DNA of 11,114 nucleotides from Stenotrophomonas sp. (lineage in GTDB: Bacteria > Pseudomonadota > Gammaproteobacteria > Xanthomonadales > Xanthomonadaceae): assembly GCA_003510825.1 (NCBI GenBank), contig DOKO01000222.1:1-11114 (forward strand), written 5' to 3'. Positions 1 through 6,174 of the stretch are shown piece by piece. Below the pieces are notes generated by a model. The model was given only the letters and a program-made list of their open reading frames with translations. It made no database searches and was not told where the DNA came from. The translations under genes were made by a program, and so were the position numbers. The first letter of the stretch is position 1. The number at the start of each line of letters is the position of its first letter.

Positions 1-94
1 GGGTGGGTCCGGTTGAGGGGGCGTGAGCCGCATGGATGCGGCGACCGAGCTTACATGGATGTACTTGCAGCGTCCCCCTCAACCGGACCCACCC
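1..94 (+). repeat. Long inverted repeat enclosing two AUGGAU-loop hairpins
   Basis: Positions 1-21 are a perfect reverse complement of 74-94 (21 bp), with two more pairs (22-23 with 71-72) after a one-base bulge. Two small hairpins lie inside. The first pairs 27-31 with 38-42 around the loop AUGGAU (32-37). The second pairs 52-54 with 61-63 around an identical AUGGAU loop (55-60), with a weaker outer GC/GC pair. The stem begins at the window edge, so the element may extend further left. There is no T-run after it, so it is not a textbook terminator. It resembles dispersed palindromic repeats of Xanthomonadaceae, from memory only. The small ORFs crossing it have no coding character. The GGA-loop geometry is typical of CsrA/RsmA binding hairpins; that role is inferred. 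Confidence 0.75.
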
Positions 95-150
95 CGCCAA
101 CCCGCGGATAGCCAGCTTCTGCTGTTGCTTCGGCTCTGGCCTCTGCAGGT

Positions 151-169
151 GCAGGGCTGCAAGCCCTGC
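151..169. other. Short perfect hairpin between the left repeat and the first gene
   Basis: An 8-bp perfect stem (151-158 with 162-169) has a 3-base GCA loop. It is GC-rich and lacks a following T-run, so it is at most a weak or factor-assisted terminator for something upstream of the window. Otherwise nothing is recognisable in the 188 bases from 95 to 282 except the candidate promoter and the ribosome binding site of the next gene. Confidence 0.4.
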
Positions 170-221
170 CGCCCCTGCAACTACCACCATTGGCCTACAC
201 ATTCCTGGCTCATTCCGCTGC

Positions 222-227
222 GATAAT
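222..227 (+). promoter_or_regulatory. Candidate -10 box (GATAAT) for the first diguanylate cyclase
   Basis: GATAAT matches the TATAAT consensus at five of six positions and lies about 60 bases before the GTG start at 283, implying a leader of roughly 50 bases. No good -35 hexamer is found 16-18 bases upstream. The same hexamer precedes rluF (1970) and the ABC transporter gene (9746). Confidence 0.4.
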
Positions 228-269
228 GCCCGCCAGGGGCGACGCGCAGCGGGCGCGGGCGTAAGCAGA

Positions 270-279
270 ATCAGGATGT
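270..279 (+). promoter_or_regulatory. Shine-Dalgarno with AGGAUGU core, deciding the GTG start at 283
   Basis: AGGA (273-276) lies six bases before GTG 283 and is the only plausible ribosome binding site there, which supports the GTG start. The surrounding AGGAUGU (273-279) equals the 3' part of the CsrA SELEX consensus (RUACARGGAUGU). The site is not in an obvious hairpin loop, so regulation by CsrA/RsmA is an inference. Confidence 0.5.
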
Positions 280-282
280 AGC

Positions 283-1947
283 GTGGTCGGCAGGCAGTGG
301 CGTTACGGAACGGGGGCGGTGCTGGTCGTGTTGCTGATGGTGCTCGCCGCGCCATGGCTCGGCCATGCGCGAACGGTCGAAAACGGCCGCGATTACCTGC
401 TGGTCGGCGCCGCCACCGATGAGCCCACCCCGCATCGCGCCTGCACGCCGGAGATGCTGTCCGGCGACCGCCAGCAGGTCACCGTCGAAGCGCCGCCCGA
501 AGGCTGGTCCGGCGAGCCGCAGGCGCTGGATGTGTTCAACGTGTTCGCTGGCGAAGTACGCCTCAAGCATGGCGACCGCGAGATCTGCGGCAACATGCAC
601 GACGCGCGCACCCGCGATTCGCGCTTCCGCGCCGGCATCGGCATGGTCGCAGTTCCGCCGGCCGGCAGCCACGAGCCGTTCGTGGTGTCCTGGCAGCGGC
701 CGTTGAAGGCGCGCTGGGTGCCGACGCTGCTGCTGGGTGCGCCCAGTCCCGTGCAGCAGAACGACACCGCGCGCCTGCTGGTGCGCGCAGCCTGCATCGC
801 CGTGGCCATCGCCCTGGCGCTGTCGGCGCTGATGGCCTTCCTGACCACGCGTGACCGCACGTTCCTGTTCTACATCGCCGCCACCGTGGTGCTGGTGCTG
901 TGGCAGTCCATCCTCGGCGGCCTCAGCGGCTACCCCGAACCGTGGCTGCCGATCGGCGATCGCGGTCCCTGGTGGCTGCTGTCGCTGACGGCGGCGACGC
1001 TGGCGCTGGTGCTGCCTGCGCTGTGGCGGCTCAACGGGGGTGACCGCGTGCTGCCGCGTTCGCGCCTGGCCCAGCAGCTGCTGCTGTGGGGCCTGATCGG
1101 CGTGGCCGTGCTGGTGCCCTGGCTGCAGCGTGAGAGCCTGGCGGTGGTGGCGCGGGTGTTGCAAGCCTGCTTCATCGGCGGCTGCCTGCTGTCGCTGGCC
1201 ATGGGCGTGTGGGCGCGCGTGCGCGGCGATGCCTGGGCCGTGGCCGGGCTGGCCTCGCTGTCGCCGATGCTGGTGCTGGTGGTGGCCGATGCGACCCGCG
1301 CGCAGTGGCTGTTCGAATACCGGGTGGAGGCGCTGCAGCTGGCCGTCACCTGGCTGCTGATGATGGCCGCCTACGCGCTCAACCAGCGGTTGGGCCGGCT
1401 GCGCCAGCAGCGCGACGAGATGCGCCAGTTGGCCGAGACCGACATGCTGACCGGCCTGCCCAACCGCCGCGCCGGCCTGCAGCAGCTGGACCAGCAGCTG
1501 CAGCGGGTGCAGCGCGAGGGCGGCACGCTGGTCATCGGCTTCCTCGACATCGACCTGTTCAAGGACATCAACGACCGCCACGGCCATGCGGTCGGCGACC
1601 AGGTGCTGGTGGCCGTGGCCCAGGCCCTGCGTGCGGCCGTGCGCCACCAGGACGAGGTGGTGCGCATGGGCGGGGAGGAGTTCCTGCTGCTGCTGCCGGG
1701 CATGCCGCGCGAGCTCGCCGCCACCCGCCTGGAGCAGCTGCGCCAGCGCATCACCGAACTGTGCCAGGACCTGCAGGTGCCGGGCCTGGAAGTGACCGCC
1801 AGCATCGGCCTGGCGCAGTGGCGGCCGGGCGAGGACGACCTGGCCGCGCTGCTGCGGCGGGCCGACCATGCCATGTACGTGGCCAAGCGCAGCGGTCGCA
1901 ACCGGGTCTTCGACGGCGAAACCGTCGATCCATTGCTGCCGGCGTGA
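283..1947 (+). CDS. Membrane diguanylate cyclase: periplasmic sensor, 7 TM, GGDEF
   Basis: 554 residues from a GTG start with a good Shine-Dalgarno. An N-terminal signal-type segment (about 9-29, ending GHA) is followed by a periplasmic domain (about 30-160). Seven hydrophobic segments follow near 166-186, 193-210, 229-248, 267-282, 289-310, 317-335 and 351-366. This is the layout of 7TMR-DISM-type receptors, but the periplasmic fold was not identified. A short charged linker leads to a GGDEF domain (about 385-545) with TDMLTGLPNRR, the metal-binding stretch DIDLFKDIND (422-431) and the active-site GGEEF (463-467). RHQD at 454-457, five residues before GGEEF, fits the RxxD inhibitory I-site. 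The enzyme should make cyclic di-GMP from two GTP at the inner membrane in response to an unknown periplasmic signal, with product inhibition. rluF begins 34 bases downstream. The enzymatic call is firm; the ligand is unknown. Confidence 0.93.
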   Translation: MVGRQWRYGTGAVLVVLLMVLAAPWLGHARTVENGRDYLLVGAATDEPTPHRACTPEMLSGDRQQVTVEAPPEGWSGEPQALDVFNVFAGEVRLKHGDREICGNMHDARTRDSRFRAGIGMVAVPPAGSHEPFVVSWQRPLKARWVPTLLLGAPSPVQQNDTARLLVRAACIAVAIALALSALMAFLTTRDRTFLFYIAATVVLVLWQSILGGLSGYPEPWLPIGDRGPWWLLSLTAATLALVLPALWRLNGGDRVLPRSRLAQQLLLWGLIGVAVLVPWLQRESLAVVARVLQACFIGGCLLSLAMGVWARVRGDAWAVAGLASLSPMLVLVVADATRAQWLFEYRVEALQLAVTWLLMMAAYALNQRLGRLRQQRDEMRQLAETDMLTGLPNRRAGLQQLDQQLQRVQREGGTLVIGFLDIDLFKDINDRHGHAVGDQVLVAVAQALRAAVRHQDEVVRMGGEEFLLLLPGMPRELAATRLEQLRQRITELCQDLQVPGLEVTASIGLAQWRPGEDDLAALLRRADHAMYVAKRSGRNRVFDGETVDPLLPA

Positions 1948-1969
1948 CCCGGGCGGGGCGGGGATGGCC

Positions 1970-1975
1970 GATAAT
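1970..1975 (+). promoter_or_regulatory. Candidate -10 box (GATAAT) giving a leaderless rluF mRNA
   Basis: GATAAT ends exactly six bases before the ATG at 1982, so transcription starting seven bases after the box would begin at the A of the start codon. No clear -35 hexamer is present. The box lies in the loop of a 5-bp TGGCC/GGCCA inverted repeat (1965-1969 with 1978-1982). If instead the in-frame ATG at 1964 is used, this hexamer is simply coding sequence. Confidence 0.4.
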
Positions 1976-1981
1976 GGGGCC

Positions 1982-2704
1982 ATGACCACCCGACTCAATA
2001 AATACATCGCCGAAACCGGCTTCTGCTCCCGCCGCGAGGCCGATCGCCTGATCGCCGCCCGCCGGGTCACCGTCAACGGCCATCCCGCCGGTACCGGCGC
2101 CGTGGTCGGCGAAGGGGACACCGTGCTGGTCGACGGCCAGCCGCTGCAGGTGCGCGTGGCCCGCAAGCCCGGCGCCCGCCGCCACGTCTACATCGTGCTG
2201 AACAAGCCGGTGGGCGTGACCTGCACCACCGAAAGCTCGGTCAAGGGCAACATCGTCGACTTCGTCGGCCACGAGCAGCGCATCTTCCCGATCGGCCGCC
2301 TGGACAAGGATTCCGAGGGCCTGATCCTGATGACCAGCAATGGCGACATCGTCAACCAGATCCTGCGCGCCGAGAACGGCCACCAGAAGGAGTATCTGGT
2401 AGCGGTCAACAAGCCGGTCACCGATGAATTCCTGCGCGGCATGGCCCGCGGCGTGCGTGTCCACGACCAGATGACCCTGCCGTGCCGCACCTCGCGCATC
2501 GCCAAGTTCGGCTTCCGCATCACCCTCGAGCAGGGCCTGAACCGGCAGATCCGCCTGATGGCCGCCGCGTTTGATTACCGCGTCACCCAGCTGCGCCGCG
2601 TGCGCATCGACAACATCAAGATCGGTGCGCTGAAGCCGGGCCAGTGGCGCAACCTGACCGAGCAGGAACTGCGCGGGCTGCTGCCCAAGCAGCAGGACTG
2701 GTAA
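1982..2704 (+). CDS. rluF: 23S rRNA pseudouridine synthase RluF
   Basis: 240 residues. An N-terminal S4-like RNA-binding domain (about 3-50, with RLNKYIAETGFCSRREADR) is followed by a RsuA/RluB-E/F-type synthase domain. The catalytic motif GRLDKDSEGL (105-114) carries the nucleophile Asp108. NIVDFVGH..RIFPIGRLDKDSEGLI closely tracks E. coli RluF as I remember it, which isomerises U2604 of 23S rRNA; RluB and RluE differ here. E. coli RluF has a longer, Lys/Arg-rich C-terminal tail that is absent here, where the protein ends soon after the core. LNRQIRLM (186-193) has Leu192 where the family usually has Arg. The start at 1982 matches the family N-terminus but has no Shine-Dalgarno. An in-frame ATG at 1964 behind a G-rich run would add six residues. 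Confidence 0.9.
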   Translation: MTTRLNKYIAETGFCSRREADRLIAARRVTVNGHPAGTGAVVGEGDTVLVDGQPLQVRVARKPGARRHVYIVLNKPVGVTCTTESSVKGNIVDFVGHEQRIFPIGRLDKDSEGLILMTSNGDIVNQILRAENGHQKEYLVAVNKPVTDEFLRGMARGVRVHDQMTLPCRTSRIAKFGFRITLEQGLNRQIRLMAAAFDYRVTQLRRVRIDNIKIGALKPGQWRNLTEQELRGLLPKQQDW

Positions 2705-2713
2705 CGGACGCCT

Positions 2714-2738
2714 GTAGAGCCGAGCCTGTGCTCGGCTG
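2714..2738. repeat. SMAG-like GTAG palindromic repeat
   Basis: GTAG is followed by an 8-bp perfect stem (2718-2725 with 2730-2737) around a 4-base loop. This is the form of the SMAG (Stenotrophomonas maltophilia GTAG) REP-like family. It begins ten bases after the rluF stop codon, where it could protect the transcript's 3' end or weaken readthrough into the next gene. Confidence 0.85.
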
Positions 2739-2762
2739 GCCGGCTGCATCATCCGGTAGACT

Positions 2763-2778
2763 CGGCAGTGACCTGCCG
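2763..2778 (+). promoter_or_regulatory. Leader hairpin just before the GAF-GGDEF gene, with weak -10 upstream
   Basis: A perfect 6-bp stem (CGGCAG 2763-2768 with CTGCCG 2773-2778) and TGAC loop sits 14 bases before the ATG at 2793. TAGACT at 2757-2762 is a weak -10 candidate. The GAF-GGDEF start has only a poor Shine-Dalgarno (CGGA, about 12 bases away), so this hairpin may affect ribosome access. Its function is unproven. Confidence 0.35.
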
Positions 2779-2792
2779 GAACATGACGCTGC

Positions 2793-3863
2793 ATGATCAA
2801 GCCCGACAAGCCTGCCAATGAAGCCCAGCGCCTGGAGGCGCTCTACCGCTACCGCATCCTCGATTCGGATCGCGAGAAATCCTTCGATGACCTGGTGGTC
2901 ATCGCCAAGGCCGTGTGTGGCACCAGCATGGCCGCGGTCACCCTGATCGACGTTGAACGGCAGTGGTTCAAGTCGATCCAGGGCATCGATGCCGCCGAGA
3001 ACCTGCGCAGCGAATCGATGTGCGGCCACGCCATCCTGGCGCCACGCGAGATCATGGTGGTGGAGGATGCGCAGCAGGACATCCGCTTCCACGACAACCC
3101 GGTGGTGACCGGCGATCCGCACGTGCGCTTCTACGCCGGTGCGCCGCTGATCAGCAGCGACGGCCTGCCGCTGGGCACGCTGTGCGTGTTCGATCCCAAC
3201 CCGCAGCACCTGGCCCCGGACAAGGCCGAAGCGCTGGCCGCGCTGTCGCGCCAGGTCATGCTGGTGATGGAGCTGCGCCGCTTCGCGCTGGATATCCAGA
3301 GCCACATGGTGCAGCGCGATGATTACGAGCGCCTGCTGTCCGAGTACCACGACGTGCTGCTGGCGCAGAACGCCGACCTGGCCGAACAGAGCCGCACCGA
3401 CGCGCTGACCGGCCTGCCGAACCGGCGAGCGATGGCCGCCGCCCTGCAGGACGCGGTGAGCAGCGCCGATGGCCAGCCGCGGCAGACCTGCGTGGCCCTG
3501 GTGGACATCGACCACTTCAAGCACATCAATGATTTCCAGGGCCATGCCACCGGCGACCGGGTGCTGGCCGAGCTGGGCGTGCTGCTGCGCTCGCATTTCT
3601 CTGGCCGCGGCATGGCCGCGCGCTATGGCGGCGAGGAATTCGTGGCGCTGATGCCGGACGTGGACCTGCGCACTGCCGAACTGCAGTGCGAGTTCCTGCG
3701 CATGGCCGTGGCCGACCTGCCGCTGGGCTTCCCGGTGACGGTCAGCATCGGCGTGGCCCAGTACCAGGCGGGCGAGAGCACCGACCAGACCCTGGCCCGT
3801 GCCGACGCCGCGCTGTACCGGGCCAAGGGCAACGGCCGCAACCGGGTGGAACTGGCGCCTTAG
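2793..3863 (+). CDS. Soluble GAF-domain diguanylate cyclase
   Basis: 356 residues with no signal peptide or membrane segment, so cytoplasmic. A GAF domain covers about 20-165 and includes MCGHAIL (Cys77), FYAGAPL (113-119) and the core strand LGTLCVFD, all typical of GAF sensors fused to cyclases. A helical linker (about 165-200) leads to a GGDEF domain (about 200-356) with RTDALTGLPNRR, DIDHFKHIND (238-247) and GGEEF (279-283). The four residues at the I-site position (270-273) are SGRG, so the RxxD product-inhibition site is missing. It should make cyclic di-GMP in response to whatever the GAF domain binds. A SMAG repeat separates it from rluF, so it is probably transcribed on its own or by readthrough. 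The ligand cannot be told from the sequence. Confidence 0.92.
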   Translation: MIKPDKPANEAQRLEALYRYRILDSDREKSFDDLVVIAKAVCGTSMAAVTLIDVERQWFKSIQGIDAAENLRSESMCGHAILAPREIMVVEDAQQDIRFHDNPVVTGDPHVRFYAGAPLISSDGLPLGTLCVFDPNPQHLAPDKAEALAALSRQVMLVMELRRFALDIQSHMVQRDDYERLLSEYHDVLLAQNADLAEQSRTDALTGLPNRRAMAAALQDAVSSADGQPRQTCVALVDIDHFKHINDFQGHATGDRVLAELGVLLRSHFSGRGMAARYGGEEFVALMPDVDLRTAELQCEFLRMAVADLPLGFPVTVSIGVAQYQAGESTDQTLARADAALYRAKGNGRNRVELAP

Positions 3864-3881
3864 ACCACCGCGTCGTGACGT

Positions 3882-3916
3882 GGCCCGGATGATCCGCCCT
3901 GTGCGGATGACGGGCC
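3882..3916 (+). terminator. Two-tier hairpin after the GAF-GGDEF gene
   Basis: An outer 6-bp stem (GGCCCG 3882-3887 with CGGGCC 3911-3916) encloses an inner 6-bp stem (ATCCGC 3892-3897 with GCGGAT 3903-3908) with a 5-base loop. It begins 18 bases after the stop codon and ends about 60 bases before the next start. There is no T-run, so intrinsic termination is uncertain; it may act in 3'-end protection or attenuation. Confidence 0.45.
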
Positions 3917-3964
3917 CGTCGCAGCCCCTGCGATGCCCATGCCGCACCATGGAGTTCCCCCCGC

Positions 3965-3969
3965 AAGGA
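3965..3969 (+). promoter_or_regulatory. Shine-Dalgarno deciding the ATG at 3978
   Basis: AAGGA lies eight bases before ATG 3978. The upstream in-frame ATGs at 3933 and 3939 lack such a site and would add a 13- to 15-residue proline- and histidine-rich leader unlike this family. Confidence 0.6.
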
Positions 3970-3977
3970 CGCCGCGC

Positions 3978-5138
3978 ATGCTGCAGACCCTGGCCATTGC
4001 CCACTACCGTTCGCTGCACAGCCTGGTATTGCCGCTGCAGCAGCTGAACGTTGTCACCGGCGACAACGGCAGCGGCAAATCCAGCCTGTACCGTGCGCTG
4101 CGCCTGCTGGCCGAAACCGCGCAGGGTGGGGTGGCCGCCGTGCTGGCCCGCGAAGGTGGCCTGGCGTCGGCGCTGTGGGCAGGCCCCGAGAAGATCGATC
4201 CTCGCGTGCTGCGCGGTGAAATTCCGCTGCAGGGCAGCCCGCGGCAGGAGTCGGTGGGCTTGAAGCTGGGCTTTTCCACCGATGAATTCGGGTATTCCAT
4301 CGATCTGGGCTACCCGCCGCCCAGCCGCTCCGCCTTCGCGCTCGATCCGCAGATCAAGGCCGAGGCGATCTGGGCCGGTCCCTTCCTGCGCAGCGCCAAT
4401 CTGCTGGTGGACCGCCGTGGCGCGCTGGTAAGGCAGCGCCACGGCGCCAGCTGGGACGTGGTCGATGACCGTCTGTCACTGTTCGACAGCCTGTTCACCC
4501 AGGTCGGTGATCCGCAGCGGATGCCGGAGGCCATTGCGCTGCGCGAGTACATCCGGCGCTGGCGCTTCTACGATCACTTCCGCAGCGATGCCGATGCGCC
4601 TGCGCGACAGCCGGCGATGGCCACGCGAACGCCCGTGCTGCACCACGATGGGCGTGACCTGGCAGCGGCCTGGGTCACCATCCTGGAAATCGGAGATCCG
4701 CAGGCGTTGGCACACACCGTCGACGACGCCTTCCCCGGGGCCACGGTCAGTTTCGACGAAGGTGACGGGCGGCTGGTCCTGCGCTTCCACCAGCCTGGGT
4801 TGTTGAGGCCGCTGTCGATGGCAGAACTGTCCGATGGCACGTTGCGCTTCCTGCTGCTGGCGGCCGCCCTGCACACGCCGCGGCCGCCGCCGCTGCTGGT
4901 ACTCAACGAACCGGAAACCAGCCTGCATCCGGATCTGCTGCCAGCCCTTGCGCGATTGATCATCGCCGCCAGCGCGCGCAGCCAGGTCTGGGTGGTGTCG
5001 CATGCCAGCCGCCTGATCGCAGCGCTGGAACAGGCGCCGGACTGCCACTCGCTGCACCTGCACAAGGAACAGGGCCGCACACTGCTGAGTGGCCAGGGGC
5101 TGTTGGATGCCCCCGCATGGCATTGGCCGCAGCGTTGA
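3978..5138 (+). CDS. Stand-alone OLD/AAA15-like ATPase (predicted, COG4637-like)
   Basis: 386 residues. The N-terminal strand ending LNVVTGDNGSGKSS holds the Walker A P-loop (GDNGSGKS, 28-35). After a long central insertion (about 60-270) come an ABC-type signature, LSDGT (284-288), a Walker B-like strand LLVLNEPETSLHP with catalytic Glu311, and a switch His342 in VVSHAS. This order is that of ABC/SMC-class ATPases of the AAA15/AAA_21 group. No TOPRIM or nuclease domain is attached, unlike OLD nucleases. Asn310 occupies the usual Walker B Asp position, which I believe is common in this family. The substrate and role are unknown. It is soluble, follows a hairpin after the GAF-GGDEF gene and is convergent with the EamA gene, with only nine bases between the stop codons. 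Its partners are not evident here. Confidence 0.85.
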   Translation: MLQTLAIAHYRSLHSLVLPLQQLNVVTGDNGSGKSSLYRALRLLAETAQGGVAAVLAREGGLASALWAGPEKIDPRVLRGEIPLQGSPRQESVGLKLGFSTDEFGYSIDLGYPPPSRSAFALDPQIKAEAIWAGPFLRSANLLVDRRGALVRQRHGASWDVVDDRLSLFDSLFTQVGDPQRMPEAIALREYIRRWRFYDHFRSDADAPARQPAMATRTPVLHHDGRDLAAAWVTILEIGDPQALAHTVDDAFPGATVSFDEGDGRLVLRFHQPGLLRPLSMAELSDGTLRFLLLAAALHTPRPPPLLVLNEPETSLHPDLLPALARLIIAASARSQVWVVSHASRLIAALEQAPDCHSLHLHKEQGRTLLSGQGLLDAPAWHWPQR

Positions 5139-5147
5139 GGTCGCGCC

Positions 5148-6095
5148 TCACTCGGCGATGTTGCGCGCCTCGGCCGTGCCCAGGATCTCCGGGTGCTGCA
5201 CCCGCTTGCGACGGTTCAGCAGCGGGTGCAGGAACACCGCACCGACGATGATCGCCACGCCCAGGTAGAACCACGGCGTCACTTCATGCTGTTCGCGCAG
5301 CAGCACCACCGCCAGCAGCACGGCATAGACCGGCTCCAGGTTGGTCACCAGCTGCACGGTGTAGGCGCTGAGATGGCGCAGGGCGACCAGGGCCAGGGCG
5401 AACGGCAGCAGCGTGCAGACCCCCGCCAGCACCAGCAGCAGGATGCCGTCGTGCAGGTTGGGCACCACCCACAGCGGGCTGGCCAGTGCCGGCAGCAGGT
5501 ACGGCAGCACCGGTGCCAGCAGGGTCAGAGTGAGGGTGCCGGCGCCCAGTTCCAGCGCGGTCACCGTCAGCGGGTCGGCATGGCTGACCATGCGCTTGTT
5601 GAGCGAGCCGAACACCGCCACCAGCAGCGCCGACAGCGCACCGACCAGCACGCCCAGGCGCATGCCATCGGGCACGCCGCCGACCACCAGGGCCACGCCC
5701 GGCAGCACCGCCAGGCCGAAGGCGAGTTCGCGCAGCTGGAACGGCCGCTTGGCCACCCAGGGTTCGATGATGGAGGTGAACACCGGCGCCAGCGCGATGC
5801 AGGTGGCGGCCACCGAGGCATTGGCCAGCTTCACCGCGCCATAGAAGGTCAGCCAGTGCAGGGCGACCAGTGCACCGATGCCGGCATAACCGGCCACCAG
5901 CCGCAGGGGCAGGGTGCGCAGCCCGCGCCAGACGCGCGGCAGCAGGGCCAGCATCGCCACCACCAGCAGCATGCGCCACCACACCAGCGGCAGGGCGGGC
6001 AGGGTGATCAGCTTGCCAAGGATGGCGGTGACACCCCACAACAGGACACAGAAATGGATCTGCCAGAGCGCTTTGCGGGTGTCGGGGGTCGTCAT
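5148..6095 (-). CDS. EamA/DMT-family inner-membrane transporter
   Basis: 315 residues, very hydrophobic, with about ten predicted membrane helices in two EamA-like halves. The first half contains LLWGVTAILGKLI, WWRMLLV and ALHWLTFYGAVKLANASVAA; the second contains the LEPVYAVLLAVVLLREQ signature near the end. This is the drug/metabolite transporter superfamily, usually exporters of amino acids, metabolites or drugs; the substrate cannot be assigned. The ATG at 6095 is chosen because it is where the conserved first helix begins. The frame stays open upstream to 6266, but that part is unlike the family and crosses the divergent gene's start. No Shine-Dalgarno precedes 6095; a -10-like CACAAT ends six bases before it, suggesting leaderless translation. 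The C-terminal tail is basic (RRKR). Confidence 0.9.
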   Translation of the reverse strand: MTTPDTRKALWQIHFCVLLWGVTAILGKLITLPALPLVWWRMLLVVAMLALLPRVWRGLRTLPLRLVAGYAGIGALVALHWLTFYGAVKLANASVAATCIALAPVFTSIIEPWVAKRPFQLRELAFGLAVLPGVALVVGGVPDGMRLGVLVGALSALLVAVFGSLNKRMVSHADPLTVTALELGAGTLTLTLLAPVLPYLLPALASPLWVVPNLHDGILLLVLAGVCTLLPFALALVALRHLSAYTVQLVTNLEPVYAVLLAVVLLREQHEVTPWFYLGVAIIVGAVFLHPLLNRRKRVQHPEILGTAEARNIAE

Positions 6096-6100
6096 CCGTG

Positions 6101-6107
6101 TATTGTG
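6101..6107. promoter_or_regulatory. Shared -10-like box in the divergent EamA / Pr6Pr region
   Basis: On the minus strand CACAAT (6102-6107) ends six bases before the EamA ATG at 6095, the same spacing as at rluF, so the transcript would be leaderless. On the plus strand TATTGT (6101-6106) overlaps it and could serve the Pr6Pr gene about 70 bases away. The intergenic region is 79 bases, and no convincing -35 was found for either direction. Confidence 0.35.
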
Positions 6108-6174
6108 CGGCAAGCACGGGGCGGCCGGCGATGGTGAGGGCCGCCTGCTGCATTCCGTCCACGGAGTCCGAGCC

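Noticed and set aside
23..281. Two small plus-strand frames in the left intergenic region
   Set aside because: They run through the inverted repeat and the hairpin, lack a Shine-Dalgarno and have no protein-like composition.
271..2166. Long minus-strand frame opposite the first cyclase
   Set aside because: Same antisense pattern; the plus-strand product has intact GGDEF and membrane motifs.
2783..2821. A 12-codon upstream ORF overlapping the start of the GAF cyclase
   Set aside because: An ATG with no usable ribosome binding site; such short frames are expected by chance, so regulation by it is unsupported.
2616..4442. Long minus-strand frame opposite rluF, the GAF cyclase and the ATPase
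   Set aside because: Low-complexity His/Gln/Arg/Ala translation without motifs; the plus-strand genes explain this DNA fully.
3978..5138. Anti-phage defence system (Gabija- or retron-like ATPase)
   Set aside because: No TOPRIM, helicase, reverse transcriptase or other effector lies beside the ATPase; the neighbours are ordinary chromosomal genes.
5137..5149. Small GAGG/CCTC palindrome between the convergent ATPase and EamA genes as a bidirectional terminator
   Set aside because: The four-pair stem overlaps both stop codons and has no T-run, so it is too weak to call.
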